A stretch of 64,000 nucleotides of DNA from Acanthococcus lagerstroemiae (taxonomy: Eukaryota; Arthropoda; Insecta; Hemiptera; Eriococcidae). The translations under genes were made by a program, and so were the position numbers. Below, in pieces: positions 11,940 to 22,830 of the stretch. The notes beneath the pieces were generated by a model. That model did no database searches. It was given only the letters and a program-made list of their open reading frames with translations, and was not told the origin of the DNA. The stretch is taken from positions 22,191,626 to 22,255,625 of the forward strand of contig CM063110.1 of NCBI GenBank assembly GCA_031841125.1, in the 5' to 3' direction. The stretch's first letter is position 1. Each line of letters starts with the position of its first letter.

Positions 11940-13540
11940 AGTTCTGTTCACGGTAATCTAAAAAAGGTCAAGAAGTTAACTCTAAATATTATGCACTTCA
12001 ATTGTCAAGGACTGGTCAGCGAAAGTAAGGTATATGAATTGGAAAATGCACTTGGCAAGTTAAATTGGGATGTCGTAGGTCTTTCTGAAGTTAGAAGGGA
12101 GGGTGAAAATTTAATCAAAAGGAACAATGGAAATTACTTCTACTTTTTTGGCAACACTATGGGTTTTCGGGGAGGGGGGCTTTTATGTTGCCAAGCATTT
12201 GGTGCGTCGTGTAACCGAGTTTAAGGGAGTGTCTGAAAGGATCGCGGTGCAAAGTTAGTTGATAATATGTCGTCGTTGGAAACTCTTGAGGTGTAAGCTC
12301 CTACTAGTTTGTCCGACGAAAATGAGATTGTAGATTTCTATGATAAAGTTAACATGGTAATTGAAAGCGAACGAGGTACAGTTACTGTTGTTATGGGCGA
12401 CTTCAATGCTAAAATTGGCAGCAACCTCCTACGCCCAGCCTGTTTGGGAAAATTCAGAATTGACAAAAGCAGTTATAGTGGAGAAAGACTGATGTAACTA
12501 GCGCTTGAAAATAACCTTACCATGGTTAATACCCTCTTTAAAAAACCATTAAGGAAAAAATGGACCTGGCTGGCACCGAATGGAGTTTCAAAAAATGTAA
12601 TAGACCACGTCTTGATTTGTAATCCTAAAGTTGTATTGAATTACGAGGTTTTAAATGCTTTTGATTTTTCTTCTGATCATAGACCTGGAAGGGCTAAACT
12701 AAGTTTATCAGTCCCAAACTCAAATTTGGTATCTAATAAAAAAAACCTTTGGTAAATGTGGTAACTTAATAAATTATTCCGCTTTACCTGAGAGAGAGAG
12801 AGAGAGAGAAGAAAGTGAGGGTGATTATTGCGGAGAACGTGGCTGATATCTAAATGAGTTATAATCGTTTCGAACAGGCTATTAGGGAGACTTTGAAGGA
12901 AGTTGGGGTAGAACGAATCCAATTAAAAACTGACGACAAACTCAGTGCTAAAACGAAACAAATGATTGAAAAACGAAATCTTTAAAAAAATTAAAAACCC
13001 TCGCGAAAAAATCGAACTTGTTATTTTGAATAGAACCATCAGGAATGAAATTAAACAAAACTTGAGCAACTTTTATCGGGAAATAGTAGAAGCTGAAATC
13101 ACTAACAGTTGGTTAACTAAAAAAGTGAGGAAGGTAATTCCTAAAAATCGTCATCTCCTTCCATTTCTGACCTCCGAGATAGACCAACGCAACGTCTATT
13201 GATAGATCTGAGATAATCAGGCCGGAGGCAACCAATTTTTCCGTAAGCTTTACGCTGCTGATGATATGAATGTTCTACCCACTCCGGATGGTGGAGGTTC
13301 TAATGCCCCAGCAAAAGATGAACAATCTCCACCCTTCCTGGCTAAGGAAATTTTCACTATTTTGTCCCAACTTGAATGAAACAAAGTGGCTGGCCCAGAT
13401 GGGCTTGACAATTCCATGCTCAAGGTTTTATAGCTGAATCAATTACTCCGTTTTTCACAGCTCTGGTTAACGAAATTCTGGTCGCACTGACCCGACAATA
13501 TTTATTACCGACTTCCACCATTCCAACCAGGTAGCTTTTC
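11940..13540 (+). pseudogene. RTE-like LINE fragment: endonuclease and start of reverse transcriptase
   Basis: Apurinic-type endonuclease motifs appear in order: LNIMHFNCQGL (about 11982), VVGLSEVRRE (about 12072), VVMGDFNAKIG (about 12388), WTWLAPNGVSKNVIDHVL (about 12560) and SDHR (about 12672). These cover the Asn, Glu, Asp-Asn and His active-site positions of the family. A linker leads to NKVAGPDGLDNSML (about 13379), the first conserved block of the reverse transcriptase. Then the homology stops; there is no YADD/FADD motif. Frameshifts, in-frame stops (for example at 12495 and inside 13377) and a GA repeat at 12790-12810 show it is dead. A full element would be about 3 kb, so roughly the 3' half is missing. 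Confidence 0.8.
12790..12810. repeat. (GA)n microsatellite inside the LINE
   Basis: About ten uninterrupted GA units between endonuclease and reverse-transcriptase segments. Confidence 0.85.
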
Positions 13541-14040
13541 TGTTCTATAAAATACTTGTACAGTAGAGGGGACATGTCATATTGCTCCCAGGTCTTACTT
13601 ACCCCATGAAAATAGATTATCAGTCTGATGAAATTAAATTAATTCATCCCCTTCAAAAAGCGAACCAAGCAACCCGACTAATATTGTAGTATCATTCACG
13701 AGATACGTTCTGTTTTGAAAAATATGATTCAAAATAACCGTAGCAATCATTGAGTTTGTTCGGAGAGTGGTGGTAAAAGCATAAACATTTTCATCCAAAT
13801 GATTTTTCCCCTGAGAAATTAAGATTTTTGGGCACAAATATAATCTATTTTCAAGGGGGAGGGAGAGTTCTTTCATGTATTCTTTCTCTGTCTGAACTAC
13901 ATCATATCATTTCCATGCCAAAAAGTTTTTGATTTTGTTTTCTATCACATCAAACATGGAATGTCAGCTTTGCATTCATAATCTCTGTTTCTATAATCGG
14001 CCTAACTCCATTCAGTCAAGTCATTGCACAAAGTACCATG
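13541..14040. other. Stretch without recognised gene
   Basis: AT-rich, no domain in either strand. It precedes the repeat cluster that begins near 14041. Confidence 0.5.
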
Positions 14041-14123
14041 TGCAAAAAGCAACAGTTATCATTTCATGAAATAACTAGTTACTTCATGAAACGACGGATT
14101 TCATATTATACCACTAACTTATA

Positions 14124-14358
14124 TGAAGGGTAAAGAATCCATGCTCACATTTGCTATTTTACTCCATAGGCGCAAATAGGCAAAATACTGTACACGGGTG
14201 TAGGAATATCTTTGCTGCGTCTGTGAACGTGCGATATGTATAACATACTCCATGTTCACAGGCGCAGCAAAGATATTCCTGCACCCGTGTACAGTATTTT
14301 GCCTATTTGCGCCCTTGAAGTAAAATGGCAAATGTGAGTTTTGATTTTTTACCCTTCA
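14124..14358. mobile_element. 235-bp near-perfect hairpin MITE with TA target site
   Basis: The two arms (about 110 bases each) are reverse complements: TGAAGGGTAAA at the left and TTTACCCTTCA at the right, with 'caaatagg.aaaatactgtac' on both. A short loop lies near 14235-14245. TA flanks both ends (14122-14123, 14359-14360), as in Tc1/mariner-type insertions. It lies inside a copy of repeat B, and related uninterrupted sequence is present at 14531-14560. No coding capacity. Confidence 0.8.
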
Positions 14359-14712
14359 TATGCACGTTTCTACATAACCTTGCACTGATGCCGTGTGAAC
14401 TTTCTCTAGATAATTATCATTTTATTACATAGGCTGTCTTAGAGAAGGTGAGACCGATCTCAGTGTGGGTTGGCAACGCTGTCTATACGATTGGGCAACT
14501 GACTAATTACTTCATTGAACAACAGATTTCACATTATGCCAGGAACATATGTGCACTTTTCTACACATCCTTGCACAGAGGCCATATAAACCTTTTCTAC
14601 ATAATAATAATAATAATTTTATTATATTTATTTGTATGTACTTTACCACATGTCCTTGCGCAGGGGTCATATGAATCTTCTCTCGACAATTCTGACTAGA
14701 TATTAATGTTTT

Positions 14713-14950
14713 GATAAATGGTATCCACTCATGAAAATCTTATTACTTCGGTCTTAATGCCATTATAACAAATACTTTTTAATTTAGGAAGAAAAAAAAT
14801 CGTAAAATTCTTATACTCAGATTCTTAACCGCATAGTGCACGGGGCTGATAGTCAAGTTTCTGACTACCTAATGTTCTTGAATAAAACATCATTATTTTT
14901 ATTTCAGAGGCAAAAGAGTAAATACATTTTTACAAAAAACTATCTTAAGA
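14713..14950. repeat. Dispersed repeat G, copy 2
   Basis: Same block order as 9946-10200 and 15461-15715. Confidence 0.7.
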
Positions 14951-15460
14951 TTCAGGAATGGTCGTCAGCTCATCTAAGAGAACATCCAAACAAAATTCAT
15001 ATTAGGTATATGTACCAGGAATCCTTCAAAAATCTGTACATTCTTCTTCAAGCACCAGAAATCTGTACATACAAATAGGAATGCATCAGTATATCTAGCA
15101 GCACTGTTCTTAGAATTGGTCACAGTTTGTTACAAGATTCGAAAACTACTTGAAGCATTTATTCTGAAAACAGTGACTTTTTGACATATCCTTGTGCAGA
15201 AACTATTTAAACTATGTCTAGATAGTTTTTATTTTAGTATAGTATGCACTTTTCTACACATCCTTGCACAGAGGCTGTGTATACCTTCTCTGGGTAATTA
15301 TTATTTTAATATACCTACTTTTCCACACATTTTTGTTTTGTTGTGTAGGGGCCATGCACACCTTTTCTAGAAAATTTTCTTTTTAGTACAAGTACTTTTC
15401 CACATATCCAGGTGTCATATGAATCTTCTTTTGACAATTCTGACAAGATATGATTTTTTT

Positions 15461-15715
15461 ATAAACGGTATCCACTCATGAAAATTTTATTATTTTTATT
15501 TTAATGCTATGACGACAAATACATTTTAATTAGAAAAACATCTTAAAACTTTTTTTCTCAGATTCTTAACTATAGGGCATAGGGTTAACAGTCAAATTTC
15601 TGACTACATAACGTTTTTGAGTAGAAGGGCCTTTACTTATGAAAATTCTATTCTTTTTGTCTCAATAGTAAAATAAGTAAATACATTTTGATTACAAAAA
15701 CCTTGACCTTCAGGT
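15461..15715. repeat. Dispersed repeat G, copy 3
   Basis: Same block order as the other two copies, about 750 bp from copy 2 in the same orientation. Confidence 0.7.
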
Positions 15716-16209
15716 AGTCAGATTCTTAACCAGTACCCTTGCTGCTTCTAAAAAAAATTGTTCAGTTACATTGCAAACTTATAAATGGAATATATCTTCT
15801 ATTGTTTTCAGAAATGAAGATGGAGATCGCTTCTATATGAATAGCAGTGTTATATGAAGATCAATAATTGTGAATGTTGTTCGTGATTGTTAAAATTAAT
15901 GTCTTATAAGAAGGACGAATAATCGAAATTGATGTATCCAATGTTCATAACTTTTTGGTGATTTTAATCGTGCGATCCCAGAGTGGTGCAACCATTTTAT
16001 TTCCTCGTCACTCTGTTTCCAGTATATTCCAGTTTTACCGAAGGTCAATTTTTGGCTTATAACAGTTCAAAATTTTTCACCTCAGGGAGTTTTTTTTATT
16101 CCAACAGCGAGAGGCGGGGCTTTCCTTTTTTTGTGTTATTTTTTCTAATCACCGGTTAGTAATTTTTTACACTATCAATCTCGATTATACCTTCTCTCTT
16201 TTGCCATAT
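15716..16209. other. Spacer before candidate exon
   Basis: No gene recognised. Pyrimidine-rich near its right end (ttctctcttttgcc), which could serve as a splice-acceptor tract. Confidence 0.4.
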
Positions 16210-16211
16210 AG

Positions 16212-16369
16212 TGAAGTGCAGTGAAGTGCTCGCGATGGCTCCGGATGGCCTAAGCTCGATTCGTGTACATCGAGCTCCCCCTTCATGTATTTACATTTTT
16301 AACGTAATGTCCGTGGTTTTTCTTAATCTTCCTTCGCGTTGGGCACCTTTGCCTGAAGTGTTCCAGTTG
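16212..16369 (+). CDS. Candidate exon encoding about 45-53 residues (partial gene)
   Basis: A pyrimidine tract and AG (16210-16211) precede an open stretch; an ATG at 16235 (context cgcgATGG, a good Kozak match) starts MAPDGLSSIRVHRAPPSC. The stretch ends at 16369 before a consensus donor GTGAGT. From the ATG there are 45 full codons, phase 0. Amino-acid use is balanced and unlike the Phe/Lys-rich noise nearby. A second donor-like site, ATG|GTGAGT, follows at 16697-16702 after a stretch that could be an alternative 5' UTR. No family recognised. It may be a true first or internal exon, or a chance arrangement. Confidence 0.3.
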
Positions 16370-16784
16370 GTGAGTCTTTTCCAATTTTTGGGATATTTAA
16401 CAGCGGATATTATATTTATAAGAATTCCTTCTATTAATGGAACTGTACCATATATGTTCCAGACTCTACCTTAACCTATTGTATCCGCTGTGTAGTTAGT
16501 TGGTGACGGGTTATTACTGAGTGCAGGAAATTGATATATGGATTAATGTGCATTTGTGATTTTCAACCTCAGTGCATCGGTGTTTTCTTGTTGAAATTAT
16601 TTGTGATTAAAGTTCAGTGCTTTTTTGTTTGAATAATTTGTGGTTAAAGTTTTCTTTTTCGCCAGAAGTGCAGCGCCTATCTTAGCATATATATTCATGG
16701 TGAGTACAATGACGAATACTTTTATATTATATTAGAATTTTTGTATCATATTCTTATTTATATGTTAATGAACAGGACAACTCT

Positions 16785-17165
16785 CTACCATCCTAGAAGA
16801 GCTGCTGCAGCTGCTGCGGACCCCCCTGGCAAGGTTCCCCCGCCATCACCGCCTGCCTGCGTCGCCACACGTACCAAGACGAGAATGTGAGGGGCGAGTG
16901 AAGAGGAAGCGCGTCCGGCTGTGGGGGACCTGAATTCCAGGCTAGTGCTCGAGGAGCGCGAACCTCGGTCAGTAGGGAACCCCATGGTGGCTCTGGCAGG
17001 ACGCGCGCACCAGAAGCGCCACGGCGAAATGGGGGCTCGGGCCGGCCTCAAAGCGTCCCTCCGGCCACTGATGCGGTACTCGAAAGGGTAGTTTCCGGGG
17101 CCGGGGATGCGGTGTCTCAGGGGCCACTTTGGCATGCGTGCATCGCCATACGTCCCACCACATCA
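16785..17165. other. GC-rich island, partly repeated at 40001-40080
   Basis: About 380 bases of markedly GC-rich sequence in an AT-rich neighbourhood. On the minus strand two overlapping frames (65 and 116 codons) are open, mainly because GC-rich DNA has few stops. About 80 bases (17035-17130, read on the minus strand) recur on the plus strand at 40001-40080: both contain 'aaagtggcccct', 'gacaccgca.ccccggcc' and 'aactaccctttcgagta'. It is therefore part of a dispersed sequence, not a unique gene. Origin unknown; an inserted foreign or retroelement-derived piece is possible. Confidence 0.5.
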
Positions 17166-18021
17166 TATATTTTCTTCTAGAGTGATCAGTTTCATCAAAC
17201 TGGATATTTATGTGAAAATGTAGCTACATACTTTTAAGTAGACCAGCATATATTTAAAAAGTTCATTCACAGATAGTTCATTGTATAGGTTGTGTTATTG
17301 AAAGACGTCGTGTGATAAAAGGTAAGGAATTTGAGAAAATTACGTAGCAGTAAATATATAATGCGTGTTCTAGCGCAGTCTAGCGCCGTTCACTTTTTTG
17401 CTAGCGCAAGCAACTTTTTCAATATTTTTCTGACTATCCCAAAAAATCCCCAAAATTTCACTTCAATTTTCTTCTTTTTCAGAGGGAAAATATAGGTCAT
17501 TTTCTCCTAATTTTTTGTTGTCAGGTTACAAAAATTTCAATTTTGTATCGATTTTGTATCAAATTATTGTAAATTTTCTGTATTTTCTCCATTTTTCTAC
17601 CTCTCCTATACAGGTGATGATTTCCATTCTAGCGTAGTGCACCTTTTCTCATTTTTAAACTAAATTTTTGATAAAGCCCAACCAAGCAGCACAACTTTTC
17701 TCATTTTTTGATCAAAAAGTTGAAAACCAGTACTTTTTAACCAAATTTTGAAGCTCTCTAGAGCTGGAGCAGAATCCAGAACTGGAAAATGGCTGGAGTG
17801 AACCTAGTGATTGGCGGTGGGAATATATCCCCCCTACCCTCAAAAATAACTTTAAAAAAAAGATAAGGAAAGAAATTTTGGATGGGACGTTATTTTCAGG
17901 GAAGATTGGGAATTTATTGTTGACCAGTTCGCAGGTACCAGTTGCAGTCAGTACTTAGTAGCACTGTAACAGCTAACAGTATCAACCAATCATAATTCAT
18001 AAACTGTTGAATTTTTTCAAT
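17166..18021. other. Stretch without recognised gene
   Basis: AT-rich. Contains repeated 'ctagcgc' words near 17372-17406 and poly-A/T runs; no coding signal. Confidence 0.5.
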
Positions 18022-18122
18022 TGTGACCTGTAACAAGAGAAAGGTCCTTAGTAACATTGAACTAAGGGCTCTTTCCTCAGTACATTTCCTTGCTACTAAG
18101 AGTCTTCTCGTGATAGGTTACA
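18022..18122. repeat. 101-bp imperfect hairpin
   Basis: The left arm TGTGACCTGTAACAAGAGAAA and the reverse complement of the right arm (TGTAACCTATCACGAGAAGA) match at about 25 of 35 positions, ending CTTAGTA on both. It resembles the small hairpin at 53266-53344, so both may be short MITEs of one family. Confidence 0.5.
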
Positions 18123-18918
18123 ATGATCATATTCATATATCAGGGAGCGTCTGAAAATCTGGAATGAGTGGTTATCTTGTGATTCAGCTTGTGATAAGTT
18201 GAGTATCTTGATTTTTGAGATTTAGCTATATCAAATTATCACTTCTGGGTTCAGTTACCTTTGTTTTTTAGTCACATTTGTTTTAATCTTATGTAGTCAT
18301 TTTGCAATTGAAAATATGGGTCAAAGACTAGACAATATCTAGTCGTTATAGGTTTTCGAGAAAGCATTTTCCCTATACACGTGCAGGAAGCAATGAAAAA
18401 TAGACGCTGTTAAACAAAAAGCAAAAAGCTTCCAAGCGAGGAAGCGACAAAATCTGTGAACATTATTAATAGCTAATGAATAATGCCAGTAGGGATAGGG
18501 ACATGGTGTTTACTGATAAGCTTTTTTCAACCTGGATACAAATTTTTGTGTCGGAGGCGGGGGCCCGATTAAAGGAAATTCTACTTTTTACCCTCTTTCC
18601 AATGATACTAGTAATAGCTAATTTTGTCAACAAATATTTACAAAAATTCCCAATGTTCCCAATTTTTCCACCCAAAATTTCTAGGGAATCTATTTGGGAA
18701 TAAAAATAAATGCCTAGTTTTTGCCCATCTCTATTTCTGATACATGACCAGAAATTAAAGTTAAAACGTTTTCAACACTAGTTGAAGGACGTTCTGTCAA
18801 GGTCCGCTTTGAATTTGGACGCTGTTAAGCGTAACAGAACCAACCAACAAAATTTGTTTTTTTTTTGAGAACATTTGATTCAAAGTTCAAGAGCCATGTA
18901 GAAACTATGTGACATACA
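18123..18918. other. Stretch without recognised gene
   Basis: AT-rich, no exon seen. A short phrase 'ttcccaa' is repeated around 18650-18710. Confidence 0.5.
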
Positions 18919-19400
18919 GTGTTGGAAGAACGCAAAATTGGTTGTTCCCATTCCTATTTGTTCTTCTCTAACTGCATGGTTCTCATTCATGTTCTTTGTT
19001 CTCACTACCTTAAAATTATCAACGTTCCCGTTCTCGTTCTTGTCCCTATTTTCATATTGTTCCCGTTCACGTTCCCATTTCCCGTTCTTGTTCTGAGAAC
19101 GTGCCCGTTTTCTTTCATTTTTCCAACATTCGAGTACTGCAGGTCGATTTTTTCGTTAAAAAATAATATAATTAATGGTTTATTTAGGCTTTCAGAATTT
19201 TATTTTCACGCCAGCTGCAAATGTCTTGAAAGAATGCAAAAAGGCAAAAACTATCTTGTTCTTGCTCCGGTTCGTTCTTCTCTAACTGCATGGTTTTCAT
19301 TCGCATGTTCCTCGTTCCCCTTACCCTATAATTACCAATGTTCCTGTTCTTGTTCTCAATCCCATCATGTTCCTCTCATTTGTCCTCCCAACCAACACTG
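18919..19400. repeat. Interspersed repeat A, copy 2
   Basis: Partner of 1-530 with the same block order. A 192-codon open frame runs across it but is made of Phe/Ser/Pro-rich low-complexity sequence from the GTTCTCGTTCT words, so it is not called as a gene. Confidence 0.7.
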
Positions 19401-21435
19401 CAAGTCTGCAACACAGCAACACTGTACTCCAGTCAAAGTATCAATAAGTATCGAATCCAGTCACGTATCGATACTATCGTCTATCGTACTTTTTTGACAC
19501 CACCACGGGCACCATACAAGAGTGTTGCCATTACATCCTAACCTAAATTGCAGACATGCAGCAATGCAGCGGGCAACTTACCCCTGGTTATTTAGAATGT
19601 AAACACCGGTAATCATACTGATAACGTATATCACAGCGATCACAGCTTTCTATTATAATTTCGTTTTGTATCTCATAGACAAGTCTAATATTACATCGTA
19701 ATGCTGTATCGGAAGCATTAATAATTTTATCGGTTGATTGCTTAATCAAATTGTGAAATGTCTTTCTGTGGGAAGTTATTCGACGTTGGCAGGTTTGTAT
19801 TAATTTGGTATCAAAACTTGCTTTAAGTTAGGCTCTCTTTTCCTCGTTACATCCTCAGTGATCATTCTAGTTTCATTGGAATATTATAGTTGTCTTGCGA
19901 ACATGGATTCTAATTCTAAAATCATGAATCAAACTAAAAACTTAATACAATGTTTTTCGGAAATGAAATGTAAACTAGAATCTTGAATTTAAATTACTGA
20001 AAAGTTATTCATACTACAGTTTCCTGTAATGGCAGTTTCATAAATAATGCTCCATGTGCTAGCTGAAAACACTTAGTTTAGGAGAAACACTGGGCGATGC
20101 TATTTGGTGGTACAGGAAATTTGAAGTAAACGATGTCTATTCGTCTAATTGAATGGGAGAGAGTATCAAAACAAGTAGAGATTTAAACTAGATGAGGATT
20201 TGTGTTCTTTACAAATAAAGAACTGCGAAAATGAATTCTTCGGCTCTGATTCGATTTTAATATTACTAAAAATATCCGCATTCTTAGGGTTTAGGAAGTT
20301 AGAATTTTCTCTGTGTCTCCTTGAAACGATTGGGTACCACGCAGCAATACTGGATCGCTTTAGTAACGTTTTAATGTAAAAAATATTTGTTTCTAGACTT
20401 CTGCTTTCTGGCGCTGCAGCCTCGGTTCTTTCACCGTGGTCTTATAATCCGTGCCGTACAATCGTGAGGAATAATTTTCCTAGACCAAGGGACAGCAAAC
20501 GTCTATCTATTAGCGGTTGGAAAGTGAGAATGTCCACGAAGAATGGCAGAAATATTATTAGACGAAGATTATTGAGAGGAAGATGGGTACTAGCTCACTG
20601 AAACTTGTATGTAGTATGGTTACTGTCAGGTGAGATGATAATAAATAAAAAGGGTTTTGTTGTAGTTTACTTTCGTATTTTATAATGGAAATACAATTAT
20701 AGTTTTCTTTCGTATTTTGTTTGAGCAGTTGGAGTCAGCTTTTGCTATGCTACACAGTATAGTCGAAAATTTCCCAGAAAAAATAATTTATTCAAAAGAT
20801 ACTACAATATTATCTAGACACAGTATTTTTTTTTTTTTTAATTCATCAGCTATCATATTAATTGTTATTCATCATGTTCTTTGAAGGATTTTTCTTTTCT
20901 AATTTTACTCTCAACTGGAATCTGCCCTTTCGAGCATTACTTCAGAGATGTCGGGGAGGCTATTAGGGCTGTCTTAGCCCTCTTCTCATCTTGCCGAAAA
21001 ACCGGCCTAGGTCGAAATGTACAGAGGCGGCGATCTGAAATTTTCCCTAGTAATGCTCATGCTCAATGATTCAGAAATTAGGAATTATAGATAACATGCA
21101 AATAGGGTGAATGAAGGGAAGGGGGTTCCCAAAAGTGACACTGGTATGAGTTCCTCCCCTACATTCTGTCTTTTAAAATATCGTAACAAAGATATTACAC
21201 AGGTAAATACGGACGCAGAAGGGATTTCAGAAAATGAATAGAAAGAGAAACCTGTTTAACAACGTACTTACTCATAAATTTGATAAGTTTTATTTTCAAA
21301 ATTGATAAATGATACTGTTGACGGGGATATATTTTTTTTTCTTAAACTTGGATGTGCTCTGTTAATTTCATTAAAATTGGTACAAAATTTGTGTTCTTCC
21401 TGTGATTTTCCCAAGCAATGCTCGAGCATTAGAGC
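19401..21435. other. Long stretch without recognised gene
   Basis: No domain, no convincing exon and no terminal repeat seen. Poly-T at 20827-20840. A palindromic GC-richer patch lies near 20960-21010 ('attagggctgtcttagccct'). Confidence 0.5.
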
Positions 21436-21760
21436 ATGCCCGGTTTCGCGGCCCATGGAAATGTAGCGAGTTGCTACGTGGGCTCAAACCCGGGACCTCC
21501 GGTTTCCGAGACCAGTGCGCTATAGACTGATTTCCTGGTGACGTCACACAGTGAGTTACTGTTAGCAAAAGTACCCAACTTTGGGCCAACGAGCATTTTG
21601 ACTCCCATAAGAAAAACACACGGAGCAAAGATCATAATGTTGCTACCTGTGAATAACGCTCGTTGGCCACAAGTTGGGTACTCTTGCTAACAGTAACTCA
21701 CGGTGTGACGTCACGGGAAATCGGTCTATTCGGCCGACCAGACCCCGCACCGCTTCTACT
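21436..21760 (-). other. tRNA-like sequence (SINE head or tRNA relic) split by a MITE
   Basis: Read on the minus strand, 21522 down to 21480 gives TAGCGCACTGGTCTCGG, then AAACCGGAGGTCCC and GGGTTTGAGCCC. The last block is a B-box/T-arm match (consensus GGTTCGANTCC) and the middle resembles an anticodon arm. Beyond the 202-bp MITE (21525-21726), 21760-21727 gives TGGTCGGCCGAATA, similar to an A-box (TGGCCGAG). Removing the MITE and one TA yields a contiguous tRNA-like order. Whether this is a tRNA-derived SINE or a tRNA pseudogene cannot be told from one copy. Confidence 0.5.
21525..21726. mobile_element. 202-bp MITE with ~70-bp inverted repeats and TA target site
   Basis: The left arm starts GACTGATTTCC and the right arm, reverse-complemented, starts GACCGATTTCC. 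Both continue with TGACGTCACAC and GAGTTACTGTTAGCAA, then ACCCAACTT and CCAACGAGC. TA lies at each border (21523-21524, 21727-21728). No ORF. Confidence 0.8.
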
Positions 21761-22034
21761 TGAGTGTCACCGGTAGTAGGGCTCTAGTATAGGTAGCGTC
21801 ACGAGAGCTAACTGGATCTATCGTCCTGCAGTGCTATCACAATGAGACACGCGGAGAGGGAACATGACTTTAAAATATATTCCCAAAAGATCTTAAAAAA
21901 TATTGCATTAGATAGGAAATTTTAAGTACGATAAATTTTATTCTCTTCAATTATTCATCAACAGCAATACTTGTCTAGATATCAGCAACTAAAGTTACAC
22001 ACGTTCTTATGACAATTCCATTGCTAAGGATCCA
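21761..22034. other. Short spacer without recognised gene
   Basis: Nothing recognised between the MITE cluster and the mariner fragment. Confidence 0.4.
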
Positions 22035-22243
22035 GTTTGCTTTTGTGACTCTACCCGTTCTTTTAGAGCCTTACCGGTAGCAGCTCGAGGTCAGTCACAT
22101 CGTGGATCATCTTCAATCACATCACGATCCTTTTCAAATAGATTGTACCACTCATGAACAGTTGATTTTGCTGAACATTCTTCACTGTAGGTTTTTTTAA
22201 TCAATTCGAGAATTTCTTTGTGAATTTTGCAAAGTTCAGCTGT
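22035..22243 (-). pseudogene. Mariner-family helix-turn-helix (N-terminal transposase) fragment
   Basis: The minus strand reads KIHKEILELIKKTYSEEC, then STVHEWYNLFEKDRDVIEDDPR and, after a stop, PRAATG. This follows the N-terminal helix-turn-helix block of mariner-type transposases, whose form is '..i...l..vYg...ls...v..W...F..Gr..veDdpR.GrP'. The stop lies just where the family has 'sGrP'. No catalytic domain or inverted repeat follows in the vicinity. Residual DNA-binding half of a dead element. Confidence 0.6.
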
Positions 22244-22608
22244 TTAAATTCTGACTGTTTTTCTACCCGCAAAATTTCAATTTGGATGACAAGAGAAAAA
22301 TTGTTTTCTGACTCACTCAAGTTATCAATAATTCGCCGATCCCAGCGGAACTTTGTACGTGGATAGGGCACAGATTGATCAAAGTTAGATGATACTAGTC
22401 TCAGTTTTGTCCACTACGTGGCACTCATAGTTTTCGAATAGCCTAGTGGCCTAGCCCATCAGTTCAGAAATGACGTCCCGTTTTTGTTTACTTTCAACTT
22501 GGTCGGAATTCGTTTTTATCAGTGGTCCTATAAGTAACATGGAATTGCATTCGTGTTTCACCTTTCAAGTCTTCTAAAAAGTTTGCTGGTTTGTAAGTTG
22601 TTGGAAAA

Positions 22609-22827
22609 ATGGTGACTAACACTAGCTGTATCGTATTTGGGTGTAGTAAGAAGGGTGTTTGGGATAATGAGAAGAGCAGTGCCATCAAGAAAACAGTGAA
22701 TGAAGATGCAGCGAATGAAGAAAAGAGATCCTTCCACCGATTTCCAGCTGTCAATCCAAAAGATGAATAAGAGAAATAGGAACTTCAACGGGATTGTCGT
22801 GGGCAGCAGTTTGTCAAAGTAAAAGAT
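22609..22827 (+). pseudogene. Broken THAP-domain exon
   Basis: An ATG at 22609 begins MVTNTSCIVFGC, giving the THAP start with Cys7-x4-Cys12, and reaches SFHRFPAVNPKDE at residues 41-53, which holds the hallmark FHRFP motif of THAP zinc-binding DNA domains. A TAA follows at 22768 and a TAG at 22777, but the frame then continues ELQRDCRGQQFVKVKD to a possible donor GTAAGA at 22828. The spacing between Cys12 and FHRFP is longer than usual, and the Trp after the FHRFP segment is not present. The second Cys-x2-His pair would be downstream and is not seen. THAP domains occur in host regulators and P-element-like transposases; I cannot tell which. Confidence 0.55.
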
Positions 22828-22830
22828 GTA

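Larger units (their letters stand above)
14041..15460. repeat. Composite repeat B region with internal subrepeats
   Basis: Several units of 70-100 bp each contain 'cttttc.acacatccttgcacagaggcc.t.taaacc.tctc' (at about 14366, 14555, 14640, 15245, 15320, 15395). The part 14981-15290 matches 5605-5930. The stretch leads directly into repeat G copies, so B and G may be parts of one larger element. It is interrupted by the hairpin MITE at 14124-14358: 'cattatgccaggaacatatg' at 14531 shows the uninterrupted form of the site. Confidence 0.7.

Noticed and set aside
16785..17135. 116-codon Ala/Arg/Pro-rich minus-strand frame
   Set aside because: GC-rich DNA lacks stops in several frames at once, and part of the sequence is a dispersed patch; no domain.
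18919..19497. 192-codon open frame
   Set aside because: Phe/Ser/Pro-rich translation of repeat A words shared with 1-530; no domain, no splice context.
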